A DNA stretch of 60,495 nucleotides from Christensenellaceae bacterium (GTDB lineage: Bacteria > Bacillota > Clostridia > Christensenellales > Aristaeellaceae): NCBI GenBank assembly GCA_022510815.1, contig JAFLST010000016.1:1-60495 (forward strand), in the 5' to 3' direction. The notes beneath the pieces were generated by a model. That model saw only the letters and a list, made by a program, of their open reading frames with translations, was not told where the DNA came from and made no database searches. This document shows, piece by piece, positions 8,002-15,499 of this stretch. How positions within the stretch are numbered: position 1 is the stretch's first letter; the number at the start of each line of letters is the position of its first letter. The translations under genes and the position numbers were made by a program.

Positions 8002-8877
8002 TTATTCCGGCACAGCCATGGCGAACCGCTTGAGCAGCCACGCGCCGCACAGGTCGATCCACTTCGCCGCGTCGGGGTTCATCTCGTGGGCGCGGAGGCT
8101 GGTGGTCTGATCCGCCAGCGCGAGGCCGTGGCCTCCCTCCTCAAAGATGTGTGCCTCGAAGGGCACGCCCGCCTTCGACAGCGCCTCCGCCATGTGCAGC
8201 GTGTGCCGCGCGCTGACCAGCCCGTCCTCGCTGGTGGCCCAGAGGAAGGTCGGCGGCATGCAGGACGCGTCGTTCATCGCCGGCGAGACGGCCCGCACCT
8301 GCTCCTCCGAGGGATCGTCAGCGCCCGTGATGGCCCTCGCGTAAGGCCGGAACACGCCCATGATCGGGTCGTCCGCGGGCCGCTCGCCCCAGACCACCGA
8401 GCCGTCCGCCACCGGGTAGCCCGCGATGCACGCCGCCGGGCGCAGCTCCTCCGCCGGGCAGGTCAGGGCCTCCGTCAGCACGGCTTTGTTCCACCACTGG
8501 CTGTACATGAGCACGTTGTGGCCTCCCGCCGAGAAGCCGCACAGCGCGACCCGCGACCCGTCCACCTGCCAGTCCGCGGCATTCCGGCGGATGGTCAGCA
8601 TCGCCCGGCCCACGTCGATCACCGCGTCGGGATACACGCACGCGCCGCCCTCCCGGTATACCTCATAGCGCGCCACGAAGGCCTGATACCCCATCGCCAT
8701 GAACCGCAGCGCGATCGGCTCAGCCTCCCGATCGGACAGGTACATGTAACCGCCGCCGGGGCAGATCAGCACCGCCGGACGCGGCCCCTGCGGCAGCGAT
8801 GGCGACGAATCCCACAGATAGGCCGTGAGGGTGATCTCCGGCCTGTCCTCCCGGAGCGGCATGGTCAAGCAGCGCAT
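8002..8877 (-). CDS. Alpha/beta hydrolase, acetyl-esterase type
   Basis: This 291-residue protein resembles the BD-FAE/acetyl xylan esterase-like group of alpha/beta hydrolases. It has an oxyanion-hole PGGGYMYLS, nucleophile elbow GFSAGG, an Asp in SEDGLVSARH and the terminal His in GGHGLAL, so the catalytic triad is complete. There is no signal peptide, so it acts inside the cell, probably deacetylating oligosaccharides or small esters. AGGAGG lies 6 nt before the ATG. It is monocistronic. Confidence 0.82.
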   Translation of the reverse strand: MRCLTMPLREDRPEITLTAYLWDSSPSLPQGPRPAVLICPGGGYMYLSDREAEPIALRFMAMGYQAFVARYEVYREGGACVYPDAVIDVGRAMLTIRRNAADWQVDGSRVALCGFSAGGHNVLMYSQWWNKAVLTEALTCPAEELRPAACIAGYPVADGSVVWGERPADDPIMGVFRPYARAITGADDPSEEQVRAVSPAMNDASCMPPTFLWATSEDGLVSARHTLHMAEALSKAGVPFEAHIFEEGGHGLALADQTTSLRAHEMNPDAAKWIDLCGAWLLKRFAMAVPE

Positions 8878-8904
8878 GGCGATTCCTCCTGACGCGTTTT
8901 TTTC

Positions 8905-8933
8905 ATTATAGCACCATTTCCCGGAGAGTTCAC
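8905..8933 (-). promoter_or_regulatory. Promoter of the esterase gene
   Basis: Minus strand: -10 TATAAT (8910-8905), 17-nt spacer, weak -35 GTGAAC (8933-8928). Confidence 0.5.
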
Positions 8934-8940
8934 CTGTTTT

Positions 8941-9219
8941 TTATCCCGCTTTCCCGAAAATCAGCTCGCACATGAGCATCACGCCGCAGCGGAATCCGTA
9001 GGCGAAATTCGCAAAGGCGGTGCAGCTCTCCATTTCTCCCGCGATATCGATGAACTCGTCAAAGCGCCGCCTGTCCTCCTCGTTCAGGCGGGACATCAGG
9101 TAGACGCTTTCCTTCTCGGCCCGGTCGCTTGCCCTGACGTATGCCGGCATGCTCGACGAGATCCCCTCCGGCGGAAACAGCTCGCCGTCGTAAAGCTGCT
9201 CCAACAGGGATTTTGACAT
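8941..9219 (-). CDS. DUF6809 family small protein
   Basis: The 92-residue protein begins MSKSLLEQLYDGELFPPE and ends with the helical FAYGFRCGVMLMCELIFG segment, the pattern of the DUF6809 family seen widely in Clostridia. It is predicted all-helical and cytoplasmic; its function is unknown. GGAAGGAG precedes the ATG. A degenerate copy (9270-9279) of the palindrome found before the second ribbon-helix-helix gene lies about 50 bp upstream, which hints at shared control. Confidence 0.7.
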   Translation of the reverse strand: MSKSLLEQLYDGELFPPEGISSSMPAYVRASDRAEKESVYLMSRLNEEDRRRFDEFIDIAGEMESCTAFANFAYGFRCGVMLMCELIFGKAG

Positions 9220-9411
9220 GGTTGCTCCTTCCCGCGGCTTGCCAAGCAGCCGCCGCTTGTGATAAAATGCTATCGGTAGACGTCCGCGCGACAGTACGGC
9301 GGAACAACGGCGCTGCTTCCTTGGGAGAATACGCCGCGATTTTTTGTTATGCCTTTGCTATTGCGAGGCGTGGCGACCGAGGCTTCCAGTTCCCCGGGCA
9401 GAAAGTAGTAT

Positions 9412-9472
9412 AACATACATGGCAATGTATTTCCATTGACGAAATTCACAAACATACATGACAATGTATGTT
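9412..9472 (+). promoter_or_regulatory. Twin palindromic operator of the first RHH-like gene
   Basis: Two related palindromes with centres 39 bp apart: 9414-9430 (CATACAT-GGCA-ATGTAT) and 9451-9472 (AACATACAT-GACA-ATGTATGTT, 9-bp arms). A TTGACG -35-like box (9436-9441) lies between them and a GACAAT -10-like box (9460-9465) overlaps the second, so a bound repressor would block the promoter. The position suggests autoregulation by the following gene. Confidence 0.6.
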
Positions 9473-9496
9473 TGTTATCCCCAAAGGAGGGCAATC

Positions 9497-9697
9497 ATGT
9501 CAAAAACCTCTGCTTCCGTCAAAAACAGGTATGCTGCCAAAGCATACGACCGCATTGTGATTATCGTGCCCAAGGGGCAAAAGGCCGTCATCAATGCCGC
9601 TGCACAGGAGGTCGGCGAGTCTGTCAATATGTACACTCAAAAGGCTCTGCTTGCCCGCATGGGCCTCACCGACTGGCCGAAGAAGGACGGCGAGTGA
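9497..9697 (+). CDS. Ribbon-helix-helix-like small DNA-binding protein (copy 1)
   Basis: The 66-residue protein has a short strand region (YDRIVIIVPKGQK) followed by two helices (AVINAAAQEVG and SVNMYTQKALLARMG). This is the layout of Arc/MetJ-type ribbon-helix-helix repressors and antitoxins. Its last 12 residues (MGLTDWPKKDGE) are identical to those of the next gene. AAGGAGG precedes the ATG at 9497. The twin palindromes immediately upstream suggest self-repression. No toxin gene directly follows it; it may act with the neighbouring island. Confidence 0.65.
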   Translation: MSKTSASVKNRYAAKAYDRIVIIVPKGQKAVINAAAQEVGESVNMYTQKALLARMGLTDWPKKDGE

Positions 9698-9729
9698 GTC
9701 CCTTGAAGACATGACACATTGTATCACAT

Positions 9730-9753
9730 CTACCGGTAGTTGTCTACCGGTAG
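9730..9753 (+). promoter_or_regulatory. Tandem CTACCGGTAG palindromes before the second RHH-like gene
   Basis: Two perfect 10-bp palindromes CTACCGGTAG at 9730-9739 and 9744-9753, 14 bp apart start to start, lie about 55 bp upstream of the second RHH-like gene. A degenerate copy, CTATCGGTAG, is at 9270-9279. The sequence is unrelated to the palindromes before the first copy. Confidence 0.55.
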
Positions 9754-9806
9754 ACACACCAAAAGTAGAAGCGCTATTTTGTTCATCTTGTGAGATGGAG
9801 GTTTTT

Positions 9807-10010
9807 ATGGGCTCAAAGGACACGCAGAGAAAGAAAAAATACACAGCTGAACACTATGACCGCATTGAAATCACCGTGCCGCAGGGCAATAAGCAGGTCA
9901 TCGCCGAACATGCCGCCCGCAAAGGCATGCCGTCCATCAATAAACTGATACAGACGCTTCTCCTGCAGGACATGGGCCTCACCGACTGGCCGAAGAAGGA
10001 CGGCGAATAA
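9807..10010 (+). CDS. Ribbon-helix-helix-like small DNA-binding protein (copy 2)
   Basis: The 67-residue protein is a paralogue of the gene at 9497-9697. It has the same strand segment (YDRIEITVPQGNKQ), two helices (VIAEHAARKG and SINKLIQTLLLQDMG) and the identical MGLTDWPKKDGE tail. The two genes share a 36-nt identical DNA stretch at their 3' ends (9658-9693 and 9971-10006), so the duplication is recent or the ends are being converted. A GAGATGGAGG site precedes the ATG at 9807. The role is probably a repressor or antitoxin; the partner is not certain. Confidence 0.62.
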   Translation: MGSKDTQRKKKYTAEHYDRIEITVPQGNKQVIAEHAARKGMPSINKLIQTLLLQDMGLTDWPKKDGE

Positions 10011-10033
10011 TCCCTTTTTCCACTAAATATAGG

Positions 10034-10062
10034 TTGAATTTCTCCTATGATTAGCATATAAT
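10034..10062 (+). promoter_or_regulatory. Promoter of phd-doc
   Basis: -35 TTGAAT (10034-10039), 17-nt spacer, -10 TATAAT (10057-10062). A short inverted repeat (ATAGG 10029-10033, CCTAT 10044-10048) overlaps the -35 and could be the Phd operator. Confidence 0.75.
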
Positions 10063-10083
10063 ATTCACCAAGGAGGGATTCCC

Positions 10084-10326
10084 ATGACCATCAACACGGA
10101 AAGTCTGGTCTCGATGACCGAAGCAAACCAGAATTTCTCCAAGGTTGCCCGGCTGGTCGATGAGCGCGGCGCCGCGGTCATTCTGAAAAACAACGTCCCG
10201 CGATACCTCGTGATCGAGTTCAGCCAGGCGGAGCAGATGCAGACCGCCAGCGATGAGGACGTGATGAGCGTCTCCGCCCGCCTCATCCAGCAAAACAGGC
10301 AGGCCTATGAGGTGCTCGCCAAATGA
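10084..10326 (+). CDS. phd: Phd/YefM-type antitoxin
   Basis: The 80-residue protein has the Phd fold layout: N-terminal VSMTEANQNFSKVARLVDERG followed by the strand AAVILKNNVPRYLVI, then a charged flexible C-terminus expected to bind and block Doc. Phd also represses its own promoter. AAGGAGG lies 8 nt before the ATG. It overlaps doc by 4 nt. Confidence 0.85.
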   Translation: MTINTESLVSMTEANQNFSKVARLVDERGAAVILKNNVPRYLVIEFSQAEQMQTASDEDVMSVSARLIQQNRQAYEVLAK

Positions 10327-10700
10327 GGATGCTGAATAAGGCGCAGATCATCCGGCTCCACGAACAGCTCGTCGAGGCAACAGGCGGTCTGAATGGTCTG
10401 CGCGACGACGGCATGCTGGAATCCGCGCTGGCGGCGCCCTTTCAAAGCTATGGCGACACGGCCGCTTATCCGTCGCTCCAGCAGAAGGCCGCGCGGCTGT
10501 GCTATGGCCTTGTCAAGAACCATCCGTTTCTCGACGGCAACAAACGCATCGGCGCTCATGCCATGCTGGTTTTTCTCGCGCTCAATGGCGTCGAACTGAC
10601 TTACACGCAGGACGAGCTGTCCGATATCATTCTCTCCGTCGCCGCCAGCGAAGTCGGCTATGATTCGCTCCTGCAATGGCTCCTGCAGCACGAAGCATGA
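10323..10700 (+). CDS. doc: Doc toxin (Fic-fold kinase, death on curing)
   Basis: The 125-residue protein carries the Doc/Fic active-site motif HPFLDGNKR at residues 67-75, with His67, Asp71, Asn73, Lys74 and Arg75 all present, so it looks catalytically intact. Doc phosphorylates EF-Tu and stops translation; Phd neutralises it. The length and C-terminal helix match Doc rather than longer AMPylating Fic proteins. It is translationally coupled to phd. Confidence 0.87.
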   Translation: MRMLNKAQIIRLHEQLVEATGGLNGLRDDGMLESALAAPFQSYGDTAAYPSLQQKAARLCYGLVKNHPFLDGNKRIGAHAMLVFLALNGVELTYTQDELSDIILSVAASEVGYDSLLQWLLQHEA

Positions 10701-10732
10701 CAGGTCGCCGCCGTTCCTCTCGCAAATTACCC

Positions 10733-10761
10733 TTGCGTTCGCCGTCCAAATGGGTTATAAT
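10733..10761 (+). promoter_or_regulatory. Promoter of the trpS T-box transcript
   Basis: -10 TATAAT (10756-10761) with a 17-nt spacer to a weak -35 TTGCGT (10733-10738). Transcription would begin near 10768, at the 5' edge of T-box stem I. Confidence 0.6.
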
Positions 10762-10767
10762 AAACCC

Positions 10768-11005
10768 ACACCGAAGACGAGCAAGGCGGCGCGAGAGGTT
10801 GTTCAAAGCGAGCGGGGGACGGTGAAAGCCCCGCAGCGGACGGCGCGTCCATGGCGCTCGGAGGGCGCGGGGGAACGGGCATGCGAGAGGCCCCAGTATC
10901 CCGTGACGGCTGGCCCCCGTGATCGGGCGAGAGTGGCGCACGCTGTGCGCAAGTGGGGTGGCACCGCAGTCATCTGTCCCCAGAGGACGGAGGGCTGTTT
11001 TTTTG
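10768..11005 (+). promoter_or_regulatory. T-box leader, tryptophan specific
   Basis: A canonical tRNA-sensing T-box. The stem I base pairs CGAGC (10778-10782) with GCTCG (10856-10860). The specifier UGG (10852-10854) precedes the 3' arm by one base, giving Trp. The conserved T-box AAGTGGGGTGGCACCGCAG is at 10951-10969; its UGGC (10959-10962) complements a GCCA acceptor end, as expected for tRNA-Trp with discriminator G73. The terminator stem TCTGTCC/GGACGGA (10973-10991) is followed by seven T (10998-11004). Uncharged tRNA-Trp should allow read-through into trpS. Confidence 0.93.
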
Positions 11006-11066
11006 TTCATCGCCGCGGATCGGACGCCCCGGGCCTTTCCGCACACATCAGGAAGGAGGCATTCCC

Positions 11067-12080
11067 ATGAGCGAAGTCCAATCCGTCAAAAAGCCCGTCA
11101 TCTTCTCCGGCATCCAGCCCTCCGGCATGCTCACGCTGGGCAACTACATCGGCGCGCTGAGCAACTTCTCCAAGCTGCAGGACGACTACGACTGCATCTA
11201 CTCCATCGTCGACATGCACGCCATCACCGTCCGGCAGGACCCGGCTGCCCTGCGCAAGCGCTGCCTCGAGCTGGCCGCGCTGTACATCGCCAGCGGCATC
11301 GACCCCAAGAAGAGCCTCATCTACTGCCAGAGCCACGTCTCCGGTCACGCGGAGTTAGCGTGGATTCTCAACTGCTACACCTACATGGGCGAACTCAGCC
11401 GCATGACCCAGTACAAGGACAAGGCCGCCAAGCACGCTGAAAACATCAACGCGGGCCTGTTCACCTACCCCGTGCTGATGGCTGCGGACATCCTGCTCTA
11501 CCAGACCGACCTCGTGCCCATCGGCGCCGACCAGAAGCAGCACCTCGAGCTGGCCCGGGACATTGCCCAGCGCTTCAACGGCGTGTACGGCGACGTGTTC
11601 AAGGTGCCCGAGGGCTACTTCCCCAAGATCGGCGCGCGGGTCATGAGCCTGCAGGAGCCGACCCGCAAGATGTCCAAGTCCGACCCGGACGACACGTTCA
11701 TCTCGCTGGTGGACGATCCCGACACCATCCGCCGCAAGATCAAGCGCGCCGTGACCGACTCCGACGCGGAGATCCGCTTCGATCCGCAGAACAAGCCGGG
11801 CGTGTCGAACCTGCTGTCCATCATGAGCGCGCTGGGCGCGGGCACCATCGAGCAGCTCGAGCAGGAGCTGGCCGGGCAGGGCTATGGCGCCCTCAAGACC
11901 CGCGCGGCCGAGGTGGTCGTCGAAGCCCTCGCGCCGATGCAGGCTGAATACAAGCGCCTCATCGCCGACAAGGCCTACCTCCAGAGCGTCCTCGACGAGA
12001 ACGCCAAGACCGCCTCTTACCTCGCCACCAAGACCCTCCGCAAGGTCCAGAAGAAGGTCGGTTTTGCCGCGCGGGGGTAA
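11067..12080 (+). CDS. trpS: Tryptophanyl-tRNA synthetase
   Basis: The 337-residue class I synthetase has the HIGH-equivalent segment [10 protein letters not shown], the tryptophan/ATP pocket segments DMHAITV and [12 protein letters not shown], and the KMSKS loop in [10 protein letters not shown]. Length is normal for bacterial TrpRS. GGAAGGAGG lies 7 nt before the ATG at 11067. It is controlled by the Trp T-box immediately upstream and ends before a strong terminator at 12195. Confidence 0.96.
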   Translation: MSEVQSVKKPVIFSGIQPSGMLTLGNYIGALSNFSKLQDDYDCIYSIVDMHAITVRQDPAALRKRCLELAALYIASGIDPKKSLIYCQSHVSGHAELAWILNCYTYMGELSRMTQYKDKAAKHAENINAGLFTYPVLMAADILLYQTDLVPIGADQKQHLELARDIAQRFNGVYGDVFKVPEGYFPKIGARVMSLQEPTRKMSKSDPDDTFISLVDDPDTIRRKIKRAVTDSDAEIRFDPQNKPGVSNLLSIMSALGAGTIEQLEQELAGQGYGALKTRAAEVVVEALAPMQAEYKRLIADKAYLQSVLDENAKTASYLATKTLRKVQKKVGFAARG

Positions 12081-12103
12081 CGGCGCAAAGAACGGAGCCC
12101 TTT

Positions 12104-12163
12104 GCGAGAGGGGCAGCTTTCAGGCCGAAAGCTCCCCTCTCGCGCTCTTCCCCGAAAGGCGGC
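12104..12163 (+). repeat. Dispersed palindromic element, copy 1
   Basis: A 60-bp element: stem arm GCGAGAGGGGCAGCTTTC, 5-nt loop, arm GAAAGCTCCCCTCTCGC (17 bp paired, one bulged C), then a single-copy tail ending CCCCGAAAGGCGGC. It is almost identical to the copy at 35769-35828 and matches an inverted copy at 36001-36060. It lies just after trpS and has no U-tract, so it is not a standard terminator. Confidence 0.75.
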
Positions 12164-12194
12164 GGCGGGCAGTGCCCGCTTCTTCTTTTTCCTT

Positions 12195-12223
12195 CGCAGC
12201 ACCGCTGGTGTTGCGATTTTTTT
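12195..12223 (+). terminator. Intrinsic terminator after trpS
   Basis: Stem CGCAGCACC/GGTGTTGCG (9 bp, one G-U) with a GCT loop, followed by ATTTTTTT. Confidence 0.85.
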
Positions 12224-12246
12224 GTGTCCCGGAGCAAAAAAAGTGC

Positions 12247-12276
12247 TTGACAACGTTCCCAGTCCTGTGATATGAT
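12247..12276 (+). promoter_or_regulatory. Strong promoter of the ABC-2 exporter operon
   Basis: -35 TTGACA (12247-12252), 18-nt spacer, -10 TATGAT (12271-12276); start near 12283, leaving a leader of about 200 nt. Confidence 0.8.
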
Positions 12277-12282
12277 CGCATT

Positions 12283-12448
12283 CCATCGCGTTTTTCAAGC
12301 GACAGGAAACAAGCATCACCTGTCGGAAAAGCACCCCGAGGCGTCGAGTTTTTCTCGACCAACCGGCTCAAACCGGGGGAGGCCGTGGCTGGCTGCGCTC
12401 CATCATGGAGGGCAAGCGGCGGGCGGCGTCCCCCGGCTTTTTGTTTTT
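12283..12448 (+). promoter_or_regulatory. Structured leader with terminator (candidate riboswitch)
   Basis: The leader contains hairpins CGACAGG/CCTGTCG and GTCGAG-TTTTT-CTCGAC, then CCGG-ctcaaa-CCGG (12363-12376). The last can compete with the left arm of a large terminator: CCGGGGGA (12373-12380) pairs with TCCCCCGG (12429-12436). The terminator continues inward through GCCG/CGGC and a CTCCA-TCA-TGGAG tip, and is followed by CTTTTTGTTTTT (12437-12448). This is the architecture of a transcription-terminating riboswitch or attenuator. It shows none of the T-box, S-box, TPP, cobalamin or fluoride signatures that I can recall. Confidence 0.55.
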
Positions 12449-12482
12449 CCGGCGCACATGGACACAAAAGGAGGGAACCGGC

Positions 12483-13454
12483 ATGGCATTCATTGAGGCG
12501 CAGAACCTGTCCCGGTCGTTCGTCCGCTATTCGGCGGCGAAGGATGGGGGCCTGACGCGGCTGTGGCGGCGGGAACGCACCACCATCGAGGCGCTCAGCG
12601 GCGCGACGTTCTCCGTCGAGCGCGGGGAGTTAGTGGGGTTGATCGGCCCCAACGGCGCGGGCAAGTCCACCACGGTCAAGCTGCTCACGGGCATTCTCAC
12701 GCCCACGGACGGCACCTGCGTGGTCGACGGGCGGGTCCCGTGGCAGGAGCGTCGGGAGCATGTGCGGCATCTGGGCGCGGTGTTCGGGCAGCGGACGCAG
12801 CTCTGGTGGGACGTGCCGATCCGGGACTCCTTCGAGCTGCTGAGGGACATGTACAGCCTCGAGCAGGGGCCGTGGCAAAAGCGGCTGGACATGCTGGTGG
12901 ACGCGCTGGATCTGGGCGAGCTGATGCGCGCGCCGCTACGGCAGCTGTCTCTGGGCCAGCGGATGCGGGCGGAGCTGTGCGGGTCGCTGCTGCACGAGCC
13001 TGCGCTGCTCTTCCTCGACGAGCCGACCATCGGCCTCGACGCGGTGAGCAAGCTGAAGCTGCGGGCCTTCCTCAAGGAGGAGAACGCCCGGGGCACCACC
13101 ATCCTGCTGACCACCCACGACATGGAGGACATGCTGGCCCTGTGCAGCCGGGTGATGGTGCTGGGCCACGGCAAGCTGCTCTACGACGGTCAGCTCGACG
13201 CGCTGCTGGGGCGCTATGACACGGTGCACATCCTGCGGGCCGTCTATGACGGCGCCCCCGATCCGAGCCGCCTGTCCGGCCTGAACTGCACCCGCGACGG
13301 CGACGCGTACATCGTCACCTATGAGCCGGAGAAGCAGCCCACCGCCGAGGTGCTTTCACAGGTGCTCGGGGCGGGCGCCGTCCGCGAGATGACCCTCAAG
13401 GAGCAGAACGTCGACGAGCTGATCGCCCGCATGTATCAGGAGATGGCGCTATGA
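12483..13454 (+). CDS. ABC-2 type exporter, ATP-binding subunit
   Basis: The 323-residue ATPase has Walker A GPNGAGKST, signature LSLGQRMRAEL, Walker B LLFLDEPTIGLD and the H-loop TTHDM. The Q-loop region VFGQRTQLWWDVP is typical of the ABC-2 subgroup whose permeases belong to the DUF990/ABC2_membrane_6 family. It would power export of an unknown substrate, such as a lipid, antibiotic or polysaccharide, together with the next two genes. AGGAGG precedes the ATG at 12483. Its stop overlaps the next start by 4 nt. Confidence 0.9.
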   Translation: MAFIEAQNLSRSFVRYSAAKDGGLTRLWRRERTTIEALSGATFSVERGELVGLIGPNGAGKSTTVKLLTGILTPTDGTCVVDGRVPWQERREHVRHLGAVFGQRTQLWWDVPIRDSFELLRDMYSLEQGPWQKRLDMLVDALDLGELMRAPLRQLSLGQRMRAELCGSLLHEPALLFLDEPTIGLDAVSKLKLRAFLKEENARGTTILLTTHDMEDMLALCSRVMVLGHGKLLYDGQLDALLGRYDTVHILRAVYDGAPDPSRLSGLNCTRDGDAYIVTYEPEKQPTAEVLSQVLGAGAVREMTLKEQNVDELIARMYQEMAL

Positions 13455-14254
13455 GAACGAGAAAGTGGACCCCCTACGCCAGCGTCTTCAGGCTCCGGGC
13501 GCGGCTCGAGACCCAGTACCGGGCGGCGGCGCTGGGCGGGCTGGTGACGCAGGCGTTCTTCGGCTCGGTGCTGGTGTGCCTGTACACGGCGCTCTTTGAC
13601 GGCAATGACCCCCGCGCCCTTCAGGAGACCGTCACCTATGTGTGGCTGCAGCAGATGTTCTTCCGCATGCTGCTGAATAACGACTCGGAGCTCAACGGCC
13701 TCATCATGACCGGCGGCATTGCCTACACGATGATCCGCCCCATCGACCAGCACGCCTACTGGATGATGCGGGAGCTCGCCACGCGGCTGGTGGGCGCGCT
13801 GATGCGGCTGATACCGATGGTGCTCCTGCAGTTCATCCTGCCGGCTTCGATGCGCATGACCCTGCCGGAGAGCCCGGTCGCCCTGATGCAGTTCATGGTG
13901 TCTCTGGTGCTGGGCGCGGTGATCCTCTCGGAGATCAGCGGCGTGCGCGACGTGGTGATCATGAAGACCCTCGACACCCGCGGCATCTCGGCGATGATCA
14001 ACCTGATCCAGATGATCTTCTCGGGCAACATCATTCCCCTGACCCTGTTCCCGGACAAGGCGCAGGCGCTGATCCGCTATCAGCCCTTCGCGCAGGCGCT
14101 GGACGCGCCCTCCCGCATGTATCTCCACGCGCAGTCCGCGCCGGAATGGCTGTTCAACCTGTCGGTGCAGCTCGGGTGGATCGTGCTGATCGCGGGGCTG
14201 GGGCGCCTCCTGTGGGCCCGGCAGATGAACCGCATGACCGTGCAGGGAGGGTGA
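13451..14254 (+). CDS. ABC-2 type exporter permease 1
   Basis: The 267-residue membrane protein has about six hydrophobic segments and the N-terminal FRLRARLETQYRAAALGG amphipathic helix typical of DUF990-like ABC-2 permeases. It overlaps the ATPase gene by 4 nt and is followed after 5 nt by a second permease, so the transporter is probably a heterodimeric channel with an ATPase homodimer. Confidence 0.85.
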   Translation: MRTRKWTPYASVFRLRARLETQYRAAALGGLVTQAFFGSVLVCLYTALFDGNDPRALQETVTYVWLQQMFFRMLLNNDSELNGLIMTGGIAYTMIRPIDQHAYWMMRELATRLVGALMRLIPMVLLQFILPASMRMTLPESPVALMQFMVSLVLGAVILSEISGVRDVVIMKTLDTRGISAMINLIQMIFSGNIIPLTLFPDKAQALIRYQPFAQALDAPSRMYLHAQSAPEWLFNLSVQLGWIVLIAGLGRLLWARQMNRMTVQGG

Positions 14255-14259
14255 AAACC

Positions 14260-15048
14260 ATGCGCTATGTGCTTCATTCCATGAAAATGCTCTGGAAGTC
14301 CGCGACCCAGTATCGCTCCTCCCTCGTCATGCAGATCATCGCGCAGCTCATCATGACCGCCGGCGACCTGTTGGCGGTGCTGGTGCTGATGGACCGCTTC
14401 CTGCACATCGGCCGGTGGCAGCCCGCGGAGGTGCTGTTCTTCTTCGGCGTGATGCAGCTCACCTTCGCCATGACCGAGTGCTTCAACCGGGGGCTTGGCT
14501 CCTTTGAGGGCATGATCGGCTCAGGCGCCTTCGACTCGGTGCTGCTGCGGCCCCGGGGGCTGCTCCTGCAGGTGATCTGCTCCCAGCTCGACCCGCGGCG
14601 GTTCGGCTCCTTTCTGGTGGGCGGCGCCGCGGTGGCGCTGGCGAGCCGCACGCTGGGCCTCCGATGGACAGCCGCGAAGGCGCTGCTTTTCGGCGAGACC
14701 ATCCTCGGCAGCCTGATGCTGCTGATGGGGCTGTTCCTCATCGAGGCGACGATGTGCTTCTTCTCGGTGCGCTCCATCGAGATGGTCAATGCCCTCACCT
14801 ACGGCGGGCGCTCCACCTGCCAGTACCCCATCGACATCTACCCCAAGCCCCTGCGGCTCCTCTTCCTCTACGTCGCGCCCATCGCCCTGTGCATGCACCT
14901 GCCGGTGAGCGTCATTCTGGACAGGCCCATGTTCGCCGTGCCGGGCTGGTGCGTGTGGGCCGCGCCGCTGACCGGGCTGCTCTTCTTCCTGCTGATGGTC
15001 CGGGCGTGGTACTTCGGCGTGCGGCATTACCGCTCGACAGGCTCGTAA
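14260..15048 (+). CDS. ABC-2 type exporter permease 2
   Basis: The 262-residue membrane protein starts MRYVLHSMKMLWKSATQYRSS, the same amphipathic entry helix as its neighbour. It has six predicted membrane spans and the ABC2_membrane_6 features FNRGLGSFEGMIGSGAFDSVLLRP and GGRSTCQYPIDIYP. I chose the ATG at 14260 because it follows the previous stop and starts the family homology; a longer frame overlaps permease 1. It is the third gene of the exporter operon. Confidence 0.86.
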   Translation: MRYVLHSMKMLWKSATQYRSSLVMQIIAQLIMTAGDLLAVLVLMDRFLHIGRWQPAEVLFFFGVMQLTFAMTECFNRGLGSFEGMIGSGAFDSVLLRPRGLLLQVICSQLDPRRFGSFLVGGAAVALASRTLGLRWTAAKALLFGETILGSLMLLMGLFLIEATMCFFSVRSIEMVNALTYGGRSTCQYPIDIYPKPLRLLFLYVAPIALCMHLPVSVILDRPMFAVPGWCVWAAPLTGLLFFLLMVRAWYFGVRHYRSTGS

Positions 15049-15064
15049 CAAAGGAGACGGTTCC

Positions 15065-15499
15065 ATGACCTTTGAAAAATCCTGCGGGGCGGTTGTTTAT
15101 ACGACCGTCAACGGCGAAATCCGGTACGTTCTGATTCAGGAGCTGTCAGGCGCGTGGGGATTCCCCAAGGGACACATGGAAAAAGAGGAAACGGAAATGC
15201 AAACCGCCCTTCGCGAGATCGACGAGGAGGTTCATCTGAAAGTCGACATCCTGAAGGGCTTTCGGGCAACCGAAACCTACGCGCCCCGCGAGAAAGCAAA
15301 CGTCGTCAAGCAGGTCGTCTATTTCTGCGCCGCCTATGACCGGCAGGAGCTCCGGGCGCAGGACAGCGAATTGCTGCAGGCCTGCCTGCTGACCTACGAA
15401 GAAGCCCTGCAGCGCTTGACATTTGAAGGCTCACGGCGCATTCTGCGGGAAGCGCGTGACTTTATCCAAAGCCAATTTGTTCCGTCTGACCGGCCGTAA
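15065..15499 (+). CDS. Nudix hydrolase, Ap4A-hydrolase-like
   Basis: The 144-residue protein has a Nudix box spanning GHMEKEETEMQTALREIDEEVHL: G, x5, E, x7, R-E-U-x-E-E are present and the final glycine is replaced by His. The start MTFEKSCGAVVY and GAWGFPKGHMEKEE resemble bis(5'-nucleosyl)-tetraphosphatases. It likely hydrolyses nucleoside diphosphate derivatives. It begins 16 nt after permease 2 behind AAAGGAGA, so it may be the last gene of the exporter transcript. Confidence 0.85.
   Translation: MTFEKSCGAVVYTTVNGEIRYVLIQELSGAWGFPKGHMEKEETEMQTALREIDEEVHLKVDILKGFRATETYAPREKANVVKQVVYFCAAYDRQELRAQDSELLQACLLTYEEALQRLTFEGSRRILREARDFIQSQFVPSDRP

Noticed and set aside
9411-10010. CRISPR-like or integron-like repeat array from the repeated palindromes and duplicated 36-nt end
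   Set aside because: Only two copies of each palindrome with regulatory spacing are present and the 36-nt repeat is coding sequence shared by two paralogues.
12104-12143. Calling the palindrome after trpS a terminator
   Set aside because: No U-tract follows it, a true terminator lies 52 bp further on, and near-identical copies occur elsewhere in the window, so it is better described as a repeat element.
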